From contig JACVTC010000119.1 in NCBI GenBank assembly GCA_016946835.1, forward strand, positions 192,501 through 227,500: a DNA stretch of 35,000 nt, written 5' to 3'. A program made the translations under genes and the position numbers. A model generated the notes under the pieces. It saw only the letters and a program-made list of their open reading frames with translations, had not been told where the DNA came from and ran no database searches. Below are positions 22,029 through 33,425 of this stretch, in pieces. The stretch is from Neocallimastix lanati (nom. inval.) (lineage: Eukaryota; Neocallimastigomycota; Neocallimastigomycetes; Neocallimastigales; Neocallimastigaceae). Positions within the stretch are counted from its first letter, which is position 1. Each line of letters opens with the position of its first letter.

Positions 22029-23443
22029 TTATATTTAAATTAGTGATTTACATGGCAATTCAATATCAATAATTCCATCATCAATTGGAGACCTTAATAA
22101 ACTTATTAATCTGTAATTATGATATTAATACTGTTATTTCATTTACTGTTTTTATTTTTATTATTATAGTTATATATTAAATAATAAATAAATAAATTAA
22201 ATAAATAAATTATTTTTAATTTTTTTATATAGGTTGAAAGTTTTTTATTTTTATTTTTATTTTATTAATACTAATTGTAAAATTTAAATTTTTATTAAAT
22301 ATAATAATTTTTTTAATAAATTATTATTATAGTAATTTAAACAATTGTGCTATTAAATCACTTCCTGATTCTATTAGTAATCTTAAAAGTTTAAAAGCAA
22401 TGTAAATTAAATTGAATTATTAAAATTTATATTTCATATATTTTATTATTATATTATTATTATTATTATTCAATAGAAAAAACTCGTTTTTTTTTTTAAT
22501 AATAATAATAAATTAAAAAAAATATATATATATTTATATTATTATAATAGAAAAATGTCTGAAAATAAGCTTTCTACTATACCACAAGTGTTATCAAAAA
22601 TTTCTAGTCTGGAAGAAATGTAATTTATTTCTTCTATTAAATAATCGAAATATTATTTATATTTAATATAAGTTCTATAATATTAATATATATATGTATA
22701 TTTTATTTATGAAATTTATTTTTTAATATATCTAAATTACTTCAAATTTTCAAATTTAATTCAATAAAATTTACTTCAAAAGTAACTTATCATATAATGA
22801 AATCGATGATGAAATTCCAGAATCTCTTAATGATTTGCCAAATCTTAAAAGATTGTAAGTTTATTCTTCTTATTAATAATAATTTATATAATTTATAGAA
22901 ATCAATCATCTATTAATAATTTAATACTGTTATAATCATATAATATTTTTATAAATATTTATTAATATTTTTTTTATTTTAAATTTTAATTTATATAAAT
23001 CAAGTGAAATACAAGGAAATGTTAACATTAAAGGAAAAACCTTAACGAATAAAAGTTTAAAATATTGTAGTTATCTTGATTATGATGATTATAACTCAAA
23101 AACTACTTCATTATGTAAAGCAAAGGATATAGATTGCTTCCAATATTATGATGATAAAATAGGAAATTGTGCTGAGGAAGCTTCAACAACAACTACTAAA
23201 AAGACTACCACTAAAAAAACTACCAAGAAAACTACAACTAAAAAGACTACTACTAAAAAAACTACCAAGAAAACAACAACTAAAAAGACTACTACTAAAA
23301 AAACTACCAAGAAAACTAAAACTAAAAAGACTACTACTAAAAAAACCACCAAGAAAACTACAACTAAAAAGACTTCTACTAGAAAGACTACTAAGAAGTT
23401 AGTCACTACCAAAAAAACTACAACAAAAAAAATCTACAACTAA
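19183..23443 (+). CDS. Secreted LRR protein with Thr/Lys-rich tail, gene B (complete)
   Basis: Sixteen exons: 19183-19376, 19594-19665, 19799-19912, 20078-20146, 20286-20357, 20510-20584, 20741-20827, 20996-21067, 21191-21265, 21407-21523, 21792-21878, 22044-22112, 22333-22401, 22551-22619, 22783-22854, 23005-23443. Every intron is phase 2; the total of 1752 nt gives 583 residues. The start codon follows an A-rich leader and a TATA box. A signal peptide (MKYQFFVGLALSALYGLVLA) precedes DNQYTGDCKEIYNYLKGLGY, a cysteine-containing N-cap. Then follow irregular and regular LRR exons, a four-cysteine cap, and about 85 residues of Thr and Lys. Exons 9-12 match exons 1-4 of gene A and exons 13-16 match its exons 12-15, so gene B lacks seven LRR exons present in gene A. 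The protein should be secreted. The binding partner is unknown. Confidence 0.9.
23175..23440 (+). repeat. Coding Thr/Lys tail of gene B
   Basis: ACT/ACC/ACA and AAA/AAG codons in KKTTTKKTTKKTTT-like blocks; the 45-bp phrase with aaaaagactactactaaaaa recurs about four times. The end is odd: after an eight-A run (23425-23432) the frame gives KKIYN and stop. One base less would keep the Thr/Lys pattern going for several residues, so the run may have slipped. Confidence 0.8.
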
Positions 23444-23901
23444 AAAAAACCACAAATTAAAAATATAAAAATATAAATATTAAAAAAAGTAAATCTAGAA
23501 AAAGTAAATCTAGAAAAAATAATGAAATATACCTATAATTAAAAATATATATATTATTAAATTTATATAAGTTTTTTTTTTTTTATTTTTTTTAAAATAT
23601 TCATATAATTGTATATTTTAATTCATATTGTTTAAAATTGAAAATATATTATAAAAATTATTATAATATATAGTAATCATATATTATTTAATAATAGTAA
23701 TAATTGATTATGTATTTTTAGTTATTTAAAAAAGAAATTTAAATAAAAATTAATATATATAAATCTCACGAAATTTCATTAACATTAAGAATTTTAAAAA
23801 TTAAAACTATATATATATATTCTATTTTTATTTTTATTTTTCTTTTTTTTTTTTTTTTATTTTATTTTATTTTATTTTATTAATTTTTTTTCATTTTTTT
23901 T

Positions 23902-23947
<46 letters not shown>

Positions 23948-23993
23948 TATTTACTTTTTTATTTACTTCAAATAATTTCTATTATATATTATT

Positions 23994-24027
<34 letters not shown>

Positions 24028-24037
24028 TATATATATA

Positions 24038-24088
<51 letters not shown>

Positions 24089-24195
24089 TTTATTATTATT
24101 TACTTTTAATAATTTCTATTTTATATGATTATTATTATTATTATTATTATTATTTTATTTATTTTATTTACTTTCAATAATTTCTATTTTGATAT
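23444..24195. other. AT-rich intergenic DNA with poly-T and TTA tracts
   Basis: No gene. Long T runs at about 23907-23945 and 23997-24024, TA and ATT tracts after that. The motif attacttttaataatttcta (or near it) occurs at about 23962, 24098 and 24166, and again at 24952 on the far side of the LINE fragment. Confidence 0.6.
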
Positions 24196-24792
24196 GAAAA
24201 ATAATAAAGCTCCTGACCCAGATAGTATTCCAATTGAATTTTTTAAAGCCTTCTTTAATGAATCTGATTTATCCGATAATCAAAGACACTTCTTCAGATG
24301 TTCACTACTCTGATTGTGCTAAACGTTTACTTTCATTATTTAACAAAATCTGGGATGGTGATTTCCCTGAAGAGTTTAATTTGGCTTCTATAATATCAAT
24401 TCCAAAAAAAAAAAAAAAAAAAAAAAAGAAAAAAAAAAGAAAAAAAAAATGATCTTTCAGATTACAATACGTGGTATTTCTCTTATTAATGTTGGCTTAA
24501 AAATCATTTCAAAGATTGTTACTAATAGAATTGCTAAATATGCCTTAGACCATAAATTCTATTAGACTTGAACAATTTGGATTTAGAAATAAAGAATAAT
24601 GTATAAGTTTATATATTTCAATTAGAGAAATATGTCAAAGAAGAAAATTTCAAGAAAAATTTACTTATCTTGCTTTTTTTTTTTTTATCTGATACAGATT
24701 CGGTTGATAACACTAATACTGAAATTATTACTCTCAATAATGGACGTGGTGTTATCATCGATGAATGGGAAAAGTTAGAGAATATATTTTAG
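24196..24792 (+). pseudogene. LINE reverse transcriptase fragment, copy 2, internally deleted
   Basis: In shifting frames: NNKAPDPDSIPIEFFKAFF at about 24200-24258, then CAKRLLSLFNKIWDGDFPEE and FNLASIISIP (24317-24405). An A run with AAG interruptions follows, then DLSDYNT and RGISLINVGLKIISKIVTNR (about 24450-24530), EQFGFRNKE, and ISIREICQRRKFQEKFTYLA ending at a T run near 24672. The palm with FADD is absent. Directly after the T run comes a segment reading SDTDSVDNTNTEIITLNNGR then GVIIDEWEKLENIF and a stop at 24792. The same terminal segment lies downstream of LINE copy 1. The sequence is the same LINE family as 6440-10440. Confidence 0.75.
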
Positions 24793-25340
<548 letters not shown>

Positions 25341-25560
25341 TTAGTTAGTTTGAGAGGTTCATCGATCCGGAGGTTGGTATGAAAAAAAAAAAAAAATTAG
25401 TATCAAATTCGTTACATTTAGTTATACCTAAGGTGTAAGAATCGACCAAACTAACACCACTTGTCTGTATACATTAGTGATTTGATGAAATTGTCTACCC
25501 AATAGAAAATATTGCTATTATCACCATATTCACCATAAAAATTAAAGATTCATTATCAGA
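25341..25560. other. Less AT-rich patch, possible SINE scrap
   Basis: The patch ttagtttgagaggttcatcg atccggaggttgg has some likeness to a pol III B box (GGTTCRANNCC) but with extra bases. Its tgtctgtatacattagtg resembles 5192-5213. Too weak to name. Confidence 0.25.
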
Positions 25561-25804
25561 AAGAATGATATAGTATATGCTTTTTATTGAATTTCAAGTG
25601 GAAATGACCATTATATGTATAGGGAAGATCTCATAGAGAATAGGTAGTGTAATCGCCATAAACTAATGCAATTTAGAGAATCTAGAATACCAGAAGAATG
25701 TTCACATGTATTGCTTGCTGAGTTGTACAAATAATAAGAATAAGTTTCAGTGCTGATAGTTGAAGTAAAGGAAACGAACGTGGTCTTAGAGCCGAGTATA
25801 CTAA

Positions 25805-25915
25805 TACCATTCATTATTTTTTCAATAATCTATTGACCATAGATATCGCAAGTAGCAACAAACATCGTCAAGGTCAGAGCAACATGGATAACCTAAAGCT
25901 TCAGACTGTGACTGG
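25805..25915 (-). pseudogene. Dockerin-like module relic (C-terminal one)
   Basis: GYPCC is encoded at 25893-25879 on the minus strand. The expected Trp after DxxGQ is a TAG stop, a one-base change from TGG. One frameshift separates LGYPCCSDLDD from VATCDIYGQ. Confidence 0.65.
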
Positions 25916-26404
25916 AGTTGGATTATGGTCTCAATTGAAGAACTTTTCATTATCATGTTTAACAAAAGCTTTTAAGTTCATTTTTATTTCATTGTTATAC
26001 ATATCATTCTCATCTAGGAAATCCATATATTTATCGGCGGAACCAATTAATTCAAAGAAACCATCATTAGTGTATTCTAATTTGACTTGGTCATCACATT
26101 TACTTAATTCAAGTAAACCAATATCAACATTAGAGACACATAAACAATAATCAGGTTGAGCCATGGAGAAGAAGTGACCATTACGAGAGGGTAATACCAT
26201 CCATTTGGAATAATCACAGTATCATTGCAAGGTTTAACTGTAATTGAATTATTTAACTCTTATGGTGCATATAAACACTTCTTGACAAAAAAAAAAAAAA
26301 AAAAAACATGATAAAACCAATAGACAGTATAATCAAGGATGATTGTTGTTGTAGTTGGATCGACCATTGTCGTTGGTTCGTTGGGTGCTGAAGTAGATGT
26401 GGAA

Positions 26405-26535
26405 ACAAGAATATAAATCATCATTGGTTATTTTCAAAAATTCACAAGAACCTATTTCATCAGTCGATGCAACATCACATCAATATTTTCTGAAGAGGAA
26501 CATGGATAACCAATTTTTAGAGTAACAATCAGAAG
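26405..26535 (-). pseudogene. Dockerin-like module relic (N-terminal one)
   Basis: CYSK then IGYPC at about 26511-26498, then SSSENIDV and, after a frame change, ASTDEIGSCEF. Cys stands where the family has Trp in the GxW position. Weaker than the other copy but with the same order and spacing. Confidence 0.5.
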
Positions 26536-27000
26536 TAGGTTGATCAGTAAAATATAAGTGTATCCGTAATAGTGGTGAATTTAGGTATGATTTTTGGGCT
26601 CAGGTTTAAAGCTCTGGATTCTATTCAACCACTTTCCTCAATAGAATTTGATGAACTTGATAATAAATTTATAATCGCTATCGGTTTATAAAATTTTGTC
26701 CATCTACTTTAGTAGTATGTAATTTATTGTTGGATTCATAAATATTACAATCAAAACCAGTCATACTATAATATGTTTGGTCATCCATAAACTCCAACTT
26801 TACCTTTTAGAGTATCATATACTATTTCCCATTTATCATCTTCTTCTAAGCTATAATTATAATCATTCTGCACCCAAATATTACCAACTACATGTAATAA
26901 ACAAACATTTTCATTCACTTTTTACCATTGTCACATACTATACTCTTTACAATTTCTCATTCTTGGAATTTTTTACATATATATTCCTAAATTGCTATAT

Positions 27001-27051
27001 GATGTACGTGTAAGGAGAACTATTTAACTTATATGTATTATTTCTCCTTAA

Positions 27052-27087
<36 letters not shown>

Positions 27088-27560
27088 AATCATTAGTAAT
27101 TTTATTAGTATTTATAAAGTTATTTATAACTTTATTAGTATTTAAAAAAAAAATTATTTTCACATTTACTATATCTAAGGATATTTTTAATTTTTTTTTT
27201 TTTTTTTTTTTTTTAGATAATAAAGTTGAATCTTATGGAGTAAAATATAAAGTTACCAAAAATTAATATCGAATACTATAGAATTTAGCCAATAACAAAT
27301 AACAACCAATAAAAATAAAGAAAATTATTTTTCATAGTTTAATAAAAACAAATGAAAGACAATAAAGGGTTATATAATAATTTAGATACACATAATGTCT
27401 TGGATTAATATATTAATCATCACAGATCCCATGAATGTTATTATTAATACAAAAATATTTTTAAAAAGTCGCTATTGATTCATAGACGTATTTGGCCGTA
27501 TTGTTGTAAATTATAAGCAGATGCAACGATGATGTAATCATATATTATTACCAAAGCTTT
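27001..27560. other. Spacer with A and T runs, no gene
   Basis: An A run at about 27052-27085 and a T run at about 27190-27214. The open frame across them is mostly Lys and Phe from homopolymers and is not a gene. Confidence 0.6.
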
Positions 27561-27565
27561 ATATT

Positions 27566-27787
27566 TTGCTCCTGTACTTTTTAGGTTCAAACATGACAAA
27601 GGTAAACAAAGTTCAATCTTTTATTAATACTAGTTTATTATGGTATATTAACCCTTCCTCAAGTATTAAAGAAAATGACTCAAAAAATGATTATGAAAAA
27701 GAAAATCTCATAAGAAATATTATATTAAAAGAAGGTCAACCGTTAGTACTTAGGCTTTTTCACATGATCATATTAATGAAAAAATAA
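27566..27787 (+). pseudogene. Short coding relic, possibly retroelement C-terminus
   Basis: A 73-codon open frame with mixed composition: FLGSNMTKVNKVQSFINTSL, LWYINPSSSIKENDSKNDYE and on. The beginning resembles the post-RT region of LINE proteins (LxG...xxKxQ...N...RW), but I cannot assign it firmly. The next upstream sequence has stops in all frames. It could also be an exon scrap of another gene. Confidence 0.3.
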
Positions 27788-29060
27788 TTATCATATTAAA
27801 TAACAACTAGATTATATTATTAAATTTTTAATTTTTATTGTTTATTAGTATGGTCATTATTTCTTTTTCTTTATTAATACATTCTTTAATCAAATTAAAG
27901 AATGAATACTAATATTATGTTCTCTATTAATTATTAATATTAATAATGCTTATTATTATTATCATTATTGCTAATTATTATTATTATTAATTATTATAAA
28001 TATTATAATTATTGTTATTATTATTATAATTAATTATTATTAATTATTATAATTATTATTATTATTTATTTATTATATTTATTATTTATAATTTATAATT
28101 TATAATTTATAATTTATTTATTCCATCAATTATTTAAATTTTTGATATATAAAAAGTATTGATACGATATTTTTATTAAACATCAATATCAATATTTATT
28201 TTATTTTATTTGGACTATAACAGTAGGGAATAATTGACAAAATAATATATTCTAATATTATACAGAATAATACACACAATAATAATATTCACACTTTAAT
28301 ATTTAGTTTATTTATTTTATTTATTTATTATCATTCATCTATAAAAATACATCATCAATATAAATATTTGTTAACTAGTTATAATATAATTAAATCATTC
28401 AATAAAATTTAATTAATTACTAAAATCTCTTATGTTATTAATGTAAACTAAATATAAAATTACACTAAACTATACTAATAAACATGTTTATATAGGTTAA
28501 ATTATTAATAAAACTAAATTAATATTAATAAAAGAACCCTTCCTTAAACTATTATTATTTACTAACTATATATATTATTACTAAATTATTATTAACCAAT
28601 AAGATTTCACTAACTTAAATTTCACTAAATTATGGTATTTATGGTGGTACCGTATCAGTATAATAATTAATAATTAATATATTTTATTTTAAAATTTTAT
28701 TATAAATATATATGAAGAATAACTAACTTTTAATTAATATGTGGTTTATTTTTTTGACTAAGCTTTTCCTTTTTTTTTTTTAAAAATACTTATCATTAAG
28801 TTTTGTTATTAATTTTATAGTAATTACAATACCTAATTAATTTTAATTTTTTTTCTTTTTTTCTTTTTTCTTTTTTTTTTTTTATTATTTTTTATCTTAT
28901 ATATGTATATATATTTATTAAAATTTAATTTAATTTATATTTTATTAATTTTTATTTTTTTTTACAATAACATAAAATTTATGTTATAAATTTTATGTTT
29001 ACATTAATTTTATGTATTTTTAGAGAATTTATGATTTTACATAAATTTATCTTATATCAC
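27788..29060. other. AT-rich intergenic DNA with small hairpins
   Basis: No coding signal on either strand. Two perfect hairpins stand out: 27880-27904 (CATTCTTTAAT, loop CAA) and 28969-28999 (AACATAAAATTTAT, loop GTT). T-rich tracts near 28770 and 28850-28885. Confidence 0.6.
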
Positions 29061-29634
29061 GTTATTTCTGAATCATTTGATCTAAAACAAATATGTGTAG
29101 TAACATATTTGTATATTTAATAATAATTATTAAATATTAAATTTATATCTTTTGATAATAATTTTTATAATATATTATTAATTATTCATTATTATATTAT
29201 AATTACTATTATAATATATATTAAATTACATATTATTTTATAATATATTATATTATATTATTTATTTTAAAATTATATATTATTATATTAAAATATAATA
29301 ATATTTTTATATTTAACTTTAATAGGATTTTTATTATATTATACAATATATTATTATGTATTATTTTATATTTATTTTTTATTTTACATATAATATACAT
29401 TTATTATTTAAATATAGATATTGTATTCTTATATATATATAATTTATATTATATGTTTAAAATATATTTCATACTATTAAATTTTATAATTTTAAAATGT
29501 AATTTCTTAATAATAACCAATTTCTAATAAATTAATTTAGAAAGGGGTTTTTTAGTTTTTAGGAAAAGGAATAATAAATTAAATAAAGATATAACTATAT
29601 TATTATAATTAAAATATAGCACATAAAAGTCCCG
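29061..29634 (-). repeat. Long dispersed repeat, copy 1 (inverted to copy 2)
   Basis: Nearly the whole block, from ctaaaacaaatatgtgtagt to gcacataaaagtcc, is found reverse-complemented at 34031-34483. It includes a distinctive aatttagaaaggggtttttt agtttttagg phrase. This copy has about 90 extra bases around 29240-29335. The octamer TATATCAC stands on both sides (29053-29060 and 29635-29642) and may be a target-site duplication. No protein is encoded, so the class is unknown. Confidence 0.75.
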
Positions 29635-29995
29635 TATATCACATTTTATATCATATGATAATTAATCAAGTGATTAATTGATTTATTTTTATGTAATTAT
29701 TAATAAAATAATTTATTAATAATTAAAGTTTTTATTTTCATTTTATATCAACTAAGTTGGGATGCTTTTTGAAACAATATTCAATTTATTTATGTATATA
29801 TTTTTATATATTTATATATAAAAAATTAATTGAATAAATATATATTTTATATATTAAAAAAATTAATTGAATAAATATATATATATAATTAATATATATA
29901 TATATAATTTATTGAATAAATATATATGTATGTCATTTAATTTATTAAATAAATTAATAAATGTTTACATTATTTATTTATTCATTTTTTTTAAG
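29635..29995. other. AT-rich spacer
   Basis: Contains repeated taattgaataaatatatat blocks (about 29825-29935) and nothing that looks coding. Confidence 0.5.
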
Positions 29996-29999
29996 GTTT

Positions 30000-30790
30000 G
30001 TGAAAGTACTGTTTGGCATTTTATCTAAGAACGTAGATATCATGAATGTTTCGTCAATTTCACATTATTAAATCCTTCATTCATTGGAATTATGAGAATC
30101 TTAACTAAATTATAAGATGCATTCAAAAGAGTCGGATCTCATAATACTCTTCCAGAAAATGAAAGGAAAGTGGATTATCTATACATAAATGCGAGTACTC
30201 TAAAACGGAAGGATTTATGATTGTTATTCTCAATAAAAATGATGATATGATGATGAAAAAAAAAAGGGATTGTATTCTTCCAAAGGATGAAAAAAATTAA
30301 CTTATATTGAAACTATCATCCTGAAAAAAAAAAAAGTTGGTTGAAATAATCAATAATTACACATATATAGAAAAATTAGATATTAAAAAAAAAAAATAAA
30401 AAATAAAAAAATTCGCTTTAGTCAAGTCAATAAACTAGCTTATATCAAGAATTTATTCTCTCCCTATTGAAAAGAAAACGATGATAGATTGATATACATA
30501 CATTTTATATTTATCAACAATAGAAATATCAATCCTTCTCTAGCAATAAGGCCAAAGACTATAAAAGATTTTTTACAAAAAAATATTATTTGCAACGACC
30601 GTACGCTAAAGTAATGACAAAGAATAAAATATCTTGGAGGAGGGAATGTCTCTGAAATGATAGAAAGACACTGCTATAAGGAAGAGTCAACAAGCGTATT
30701 AATGAACATTAGAAATAGATATACGAGTAATGCAATGATTTTACCCTTTGATAATGAATTTAAAAATCATTTTTATAACATAATTCTAAT
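30000..30790 (+). pseudogene. Decayed coding relic of unknown family
   Basis: From 30000 to about 30210 one frame reads KVCESTVWHFI, stop, ERRYHECFVNFTLLNPSFIG IMRILTKL, stop, DAFKRVGSHNTLPENERKVD YLYINASTLKRKDL. From about 30620 another frame is open for about 60 codons: RIKYLGGGNVSEMIERHCYK, then STSVLMNIRNRYTSNAMILP FDNEFKNHFYNI. Such balanced composition is unusual for random DNA at this AT content, so it was probably coding. The YLG and LP..xxFKxHFYN pattern is reminiscent of the region after the RT in LINEs, but I do not claim it. Confidence 0.4.
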
Positions 30791-30794
30791 CAAT

Positions 30795-31400
30795 CAATAT
30801 TATTGATTTTATTTCTATTTTTATTTTATAAAACTTAGTAATTATGTACCTTTCTTAATATTATTTGAAAATATATCTAACACAATTATTATAAAGAAAG
30901 TTTTTCTCCTATTTATTTATTTATTTTTTTTTATTATTATTAAAAAAATAAAATTATAATAAAATAAATTAAAAGTAATATTACTTTATATTACATGTTT
31001 ATAAAAAAAAAAAAAAAGGACATAAAAAAAATATTACTTTATATTATATATTTATACATTTATAAAAAAAAAAAAAAAAGACATAAAAAAAAAAAAAAAG
31101 GACATAAAAAAAAAAAAAAAAAAGACATAAAAAAAAAAAAGGACATAAAAAAAAAAAAAAAGAAATGTTTTCTTATTTATTCTATTAAAATTTATATTAA
31201 TATAATATTAATATATATATATATATTTTATCCCTTTCAATTAAAAATTGAAAATCCCTTAAAAAATATATATATATATATATATATATATTAACTGTTG
31301 TCTTTTTTTATTAATCATTTCATTTATTTTAATAAATAATTGAAATAAATAATTAAAATAAATACTTAAAATAAATAAATTAATAAAAAATATTTTAAAA
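30795..31400. repeat. Upstream spacer with AAGGACAT/A-run repeats
   Basis: Between about 30995 and 31162 a GACAT (or GGACAT) plus a 10-17 A run unit recurs about five times. TA runs follow at 31214-31225 and 31267-31291. The region 31295-31400 is the immediate AT-rich upstream of the ATPase-like gene; no clear TATA box can be singled out. Confidence 0.6.
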
Positions 31401-33425
31401 ATGGAAAGGACTATTTATAATCCAGGTGATTATAAATTTAAAAATTATATAAAATATAATAAATATTTTGTAGATAAAACAAATCTGATAATGGAACTCA
31501 ATAAAAGTATAAATTCGAATATGAAATACTTTTGTGTTACATTACCCAGAAATTTTGGAAAAACAATGATTGTAAATATGCTTGTAGCATATTATAGTTT
31601 TACTGAATCAAAAATAACTGTCTTTGATGATAAAAAGATTTCTAAAAATGAAGGCTGGGATAATTATTTAGGAAAATATAATGTTATTTTATTAAATAAT
31701 CTAAATTATTTTTTAAAAGGAAATGTAACTGAAGGAATTGAAAAAATTAAAAAATCAATTATTGATGATGTAAAAATGTATGATAAACGTTTTAAGTGTG
31801 ATGAAAATGAAGACATTGATGTAATTATAAAAAAAATATATAAAAGTACTCATCGTAAAATTGTTCTTATAATCGACGAATGGGATTTAGTTTTACGAGA
31901 TGAAAGTCGTGATACCAATTCTAAGAATGACTATTTAAATTTTTTAACTTTATTAATTAAAAATAACGAGAATATAGTTTTAACCTGTATTACTGGAATT
32001 TTACCTATCCAAAATTACAACCTAAATTCTTATTATCATATTGATTTTATTGAGTTTTCTATGAAAACACCTGGTTGGATGGCAAAATATATTGGAATTA
32101 ATAAAGATGAAGCTAAAGAATTATGTCAAACCCATTTAGCAAATAAAACTTTTAATTTATCAAATAAAAAACAAAGACTTAATAATGGAACATTTATTAA
32201 AATAGATAAAAATGAGCAAATTAGTGAAAAATTATCACATAAAAATGAGAATGAAAAAGTAAATGATGAAGAACCTTATAAAGCAATAGAAGATTTTTAT
32301 AATGGATATCAATTAATAGACAAATATTCTGGTATAAAATATGAAATATATTCACCATATTCTATTATAAAAGCCATAAAAGAAGAACATGTTAAAAATA
32401 ATCAAAGTGAGAATAAGGAAATTCTATATGGATTTATTCAAAATAATTTTCAAAATTTAAAATATGTAATTTCATTATTAATAAAACAAAAAAGTATTAA
32501 TATAGACTCATTAAAATTTCAAAATGATGAAATATCATTTGAAAAAAGAAAAAGTAATTTATTCTTACTTGTGCACTACGGATATTTAGGGTATAATAGT
32601 TCTAAAAATGAAATATTTATTCCAAATAAAGAAATCCTTGAACTATTTAAATTTTTGATTGAATCAGAAATTTGGAAAAATTTAAATAAAAGTACAAAAA
32701 TATTTAATCCTGGAGAAAATAATTATAGTGAATTCTTTAAAAATGATTATGTTGTCGATAAAACGGAATTAATACTCCATATAAATAAAATTATAAATTC
32801 TAATATAACTAAAAATATATGTGTTACGAGACCTAGACGTTTTGGAAAAACAGTCACAGTTAAAATGCTTGTAGCATATTATAGTTTTACCGAATCAAAA
32901 ATAACTGTTTTTGATGATAAAAAGATTTCCAAGAATGAAGGATGGGATGAGTATTTAGGAAAATATAATGTTATTTTATTAAATAATCTAAATTATTTTT
33001 TAGAAAGTACTATACATGAAGGAATTGAAAAAATTAAAAAATCAATTATTGATGATGTAAAAATGTATGATAAACATTTTGAATGTGATAAAAAAGAAAA
33101 CATTAAAGAAATTATAAAAAAAATATATGAAAGTACTCATCGTAAAATTGTTCTTATCATCGATGAATGGGATTTAGTTTTTCGAGATCCAAAAAAAGAT
33201 AAAGAATCTAAAATAGAATATTTAAATTTTTTAACTTTATTAATTAAAGATAACCAGAATATTATTTTAACCTATATGACCGGAATTTTACCTATCAAAA
33301 GTTATGAATTAAATTCAGGTCTTAGAGGTATTTTTGATGAATTTTCAATGGTTTCAGACAACAATTTACTAAATATGTTGATTTTACGGAAGATGATAAT
33401 AAAGAATTATGTAAAAAATATTTAA
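31401..33425 (+). CDS. Open part of the AAA-ATPase-like gene (two modules, truncated)
   Basis: This 674-residue open frame could still be translated as a truncated protein with two ATPase modules and no nuclease. The last 20 or so residues (after FSMVS) are out-of-frame sequence. The two modules are near-identical from AYYSFTESKITVFDDKKISK through NVILLNNLNYFL and diverge elsewhere, which points to gene conversion or a fairly recent internal duplication with uneven drift. The start ATG at 31401 begins ERTIYNPGDY, the normal family N-terminus. Confidence 0.7.
   Translation: MERTIYNPGDYKFKNYIKYNKYFVDKTNLIMELNKSINSNMKYFCVTLPRNFGKTMIVNMLVAYYSFTESKITVFDDKKISKNEGWDNYLGKYNVILLNNLNYFLKGNVTEGIEKIKKSIIDDVKMYDKRFKCDENEDIDVIIKKIYKSTHRKIVLIIDEWDLVLRDESRDTNSKNDYLNFLTLLIKNNENIVLTCITGILPIQNYNLNSYYHIDFIEFSMKTPGWMAKYIGINKDEAKELCQTHLANKTFNLSNKKQRLNNGTFIKIDKNEQISEKLSHKNENEKVNDEEPYKAIEDFYNGYQLIDKYSGIKYEIYSPYSIIKAIKEEHVKNNQSENKEILYGFIQNNFQNLKYVISLLIKQKSINIDSLKFQNDEISFEKRKSNLFLLVHYGYLGYNSSKNEIFIPNKEILELFKFLIESEIWKNLNKSTKIFNPGENNYSEFFKNDYVVDKTELILHINKIINSNITKNICVTRPRRFGKTVTVKMLVAYYSFTESKITVFDDKKISKNEGWDEYLGKYNVILLNNLNYFLESTIHEGIEKIKKSIIDDVKMYDKHFECDKKENIKEIIKKIYESTHRKIVLIIDEWDLVFRDPKKDKESKIEYLNFLTLLIKDNQNIILTYMTGILPIKSYELNSGLRGIFDEFSMVSDNNLLNMLILRKMIIKNYVKNI

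Larger units (their letters stand above)
25600..27000 (-). pseudogene. Decayed gene with two fungal dockerin-like (CBM10) modules
   Basis: Read on the minus strand from 27000 downward, coding phrases appear in shifting frames. First come NENVCLLHVVGNIWVQNDYN YSLEEDDKWEIVYDTLKG and, one frame over, YYSMTGFDCNIYESNNKLHT. A first dockerin-like relic follows (26535-26405): CYSK, IGYPCSSSENIDV, STDEIGSCEFLK. Next come a Thr-rich linker (EPTTMVDPTTTTI) and an 89-residue open stretch at 26200-25931 (with QPDYCLCVSNVDIGLLELSK). A second dockerin relic (25915-25805) reads SEALGYPCCSDLDD, then VATCDIYGQ, a stop, and IIEKNNEW. The LGYPCC...DxxGxW...NNxW order is that of anaerobic-fungal dockerins, which attach enzymes to the cellulosome. 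Stops and frameshifts throughout show the gene is dead. The main non-dockerin module is not recognised. Confidence 0.65.

Noticed and set aside
22233-22275. Possible extra exon in gene B after an AG at 22231-22232
   Set aside because: The reading LKVFYFYFYF has no LRR pattern, and skipping it gives a normal LRR exon at 22333-22401 in phase.
24744-24762. 19-nt identity with the Walker B segment of the ATPase gene (ttatcatcgatgaatggga, near 33154)
   Set aside because: Both encode IIDEW, but the surrounding residues differ and the segment has a LINE counterpart at 10400. I treat it as chance, aided by codon bias.
25833-26150. 105-codon plus-strand open frame
   Set aside because: The opposite strand carries the dockerin phrases and the cysteine-rich 89-codon frame; the plus frame is its shadow. 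The same holds for 26777-27013.
30995-31294. 99-codon open frame of Lys and Ile
   Set aside because: Made of A runs, GACAT repeats and TA runs; not a gene.
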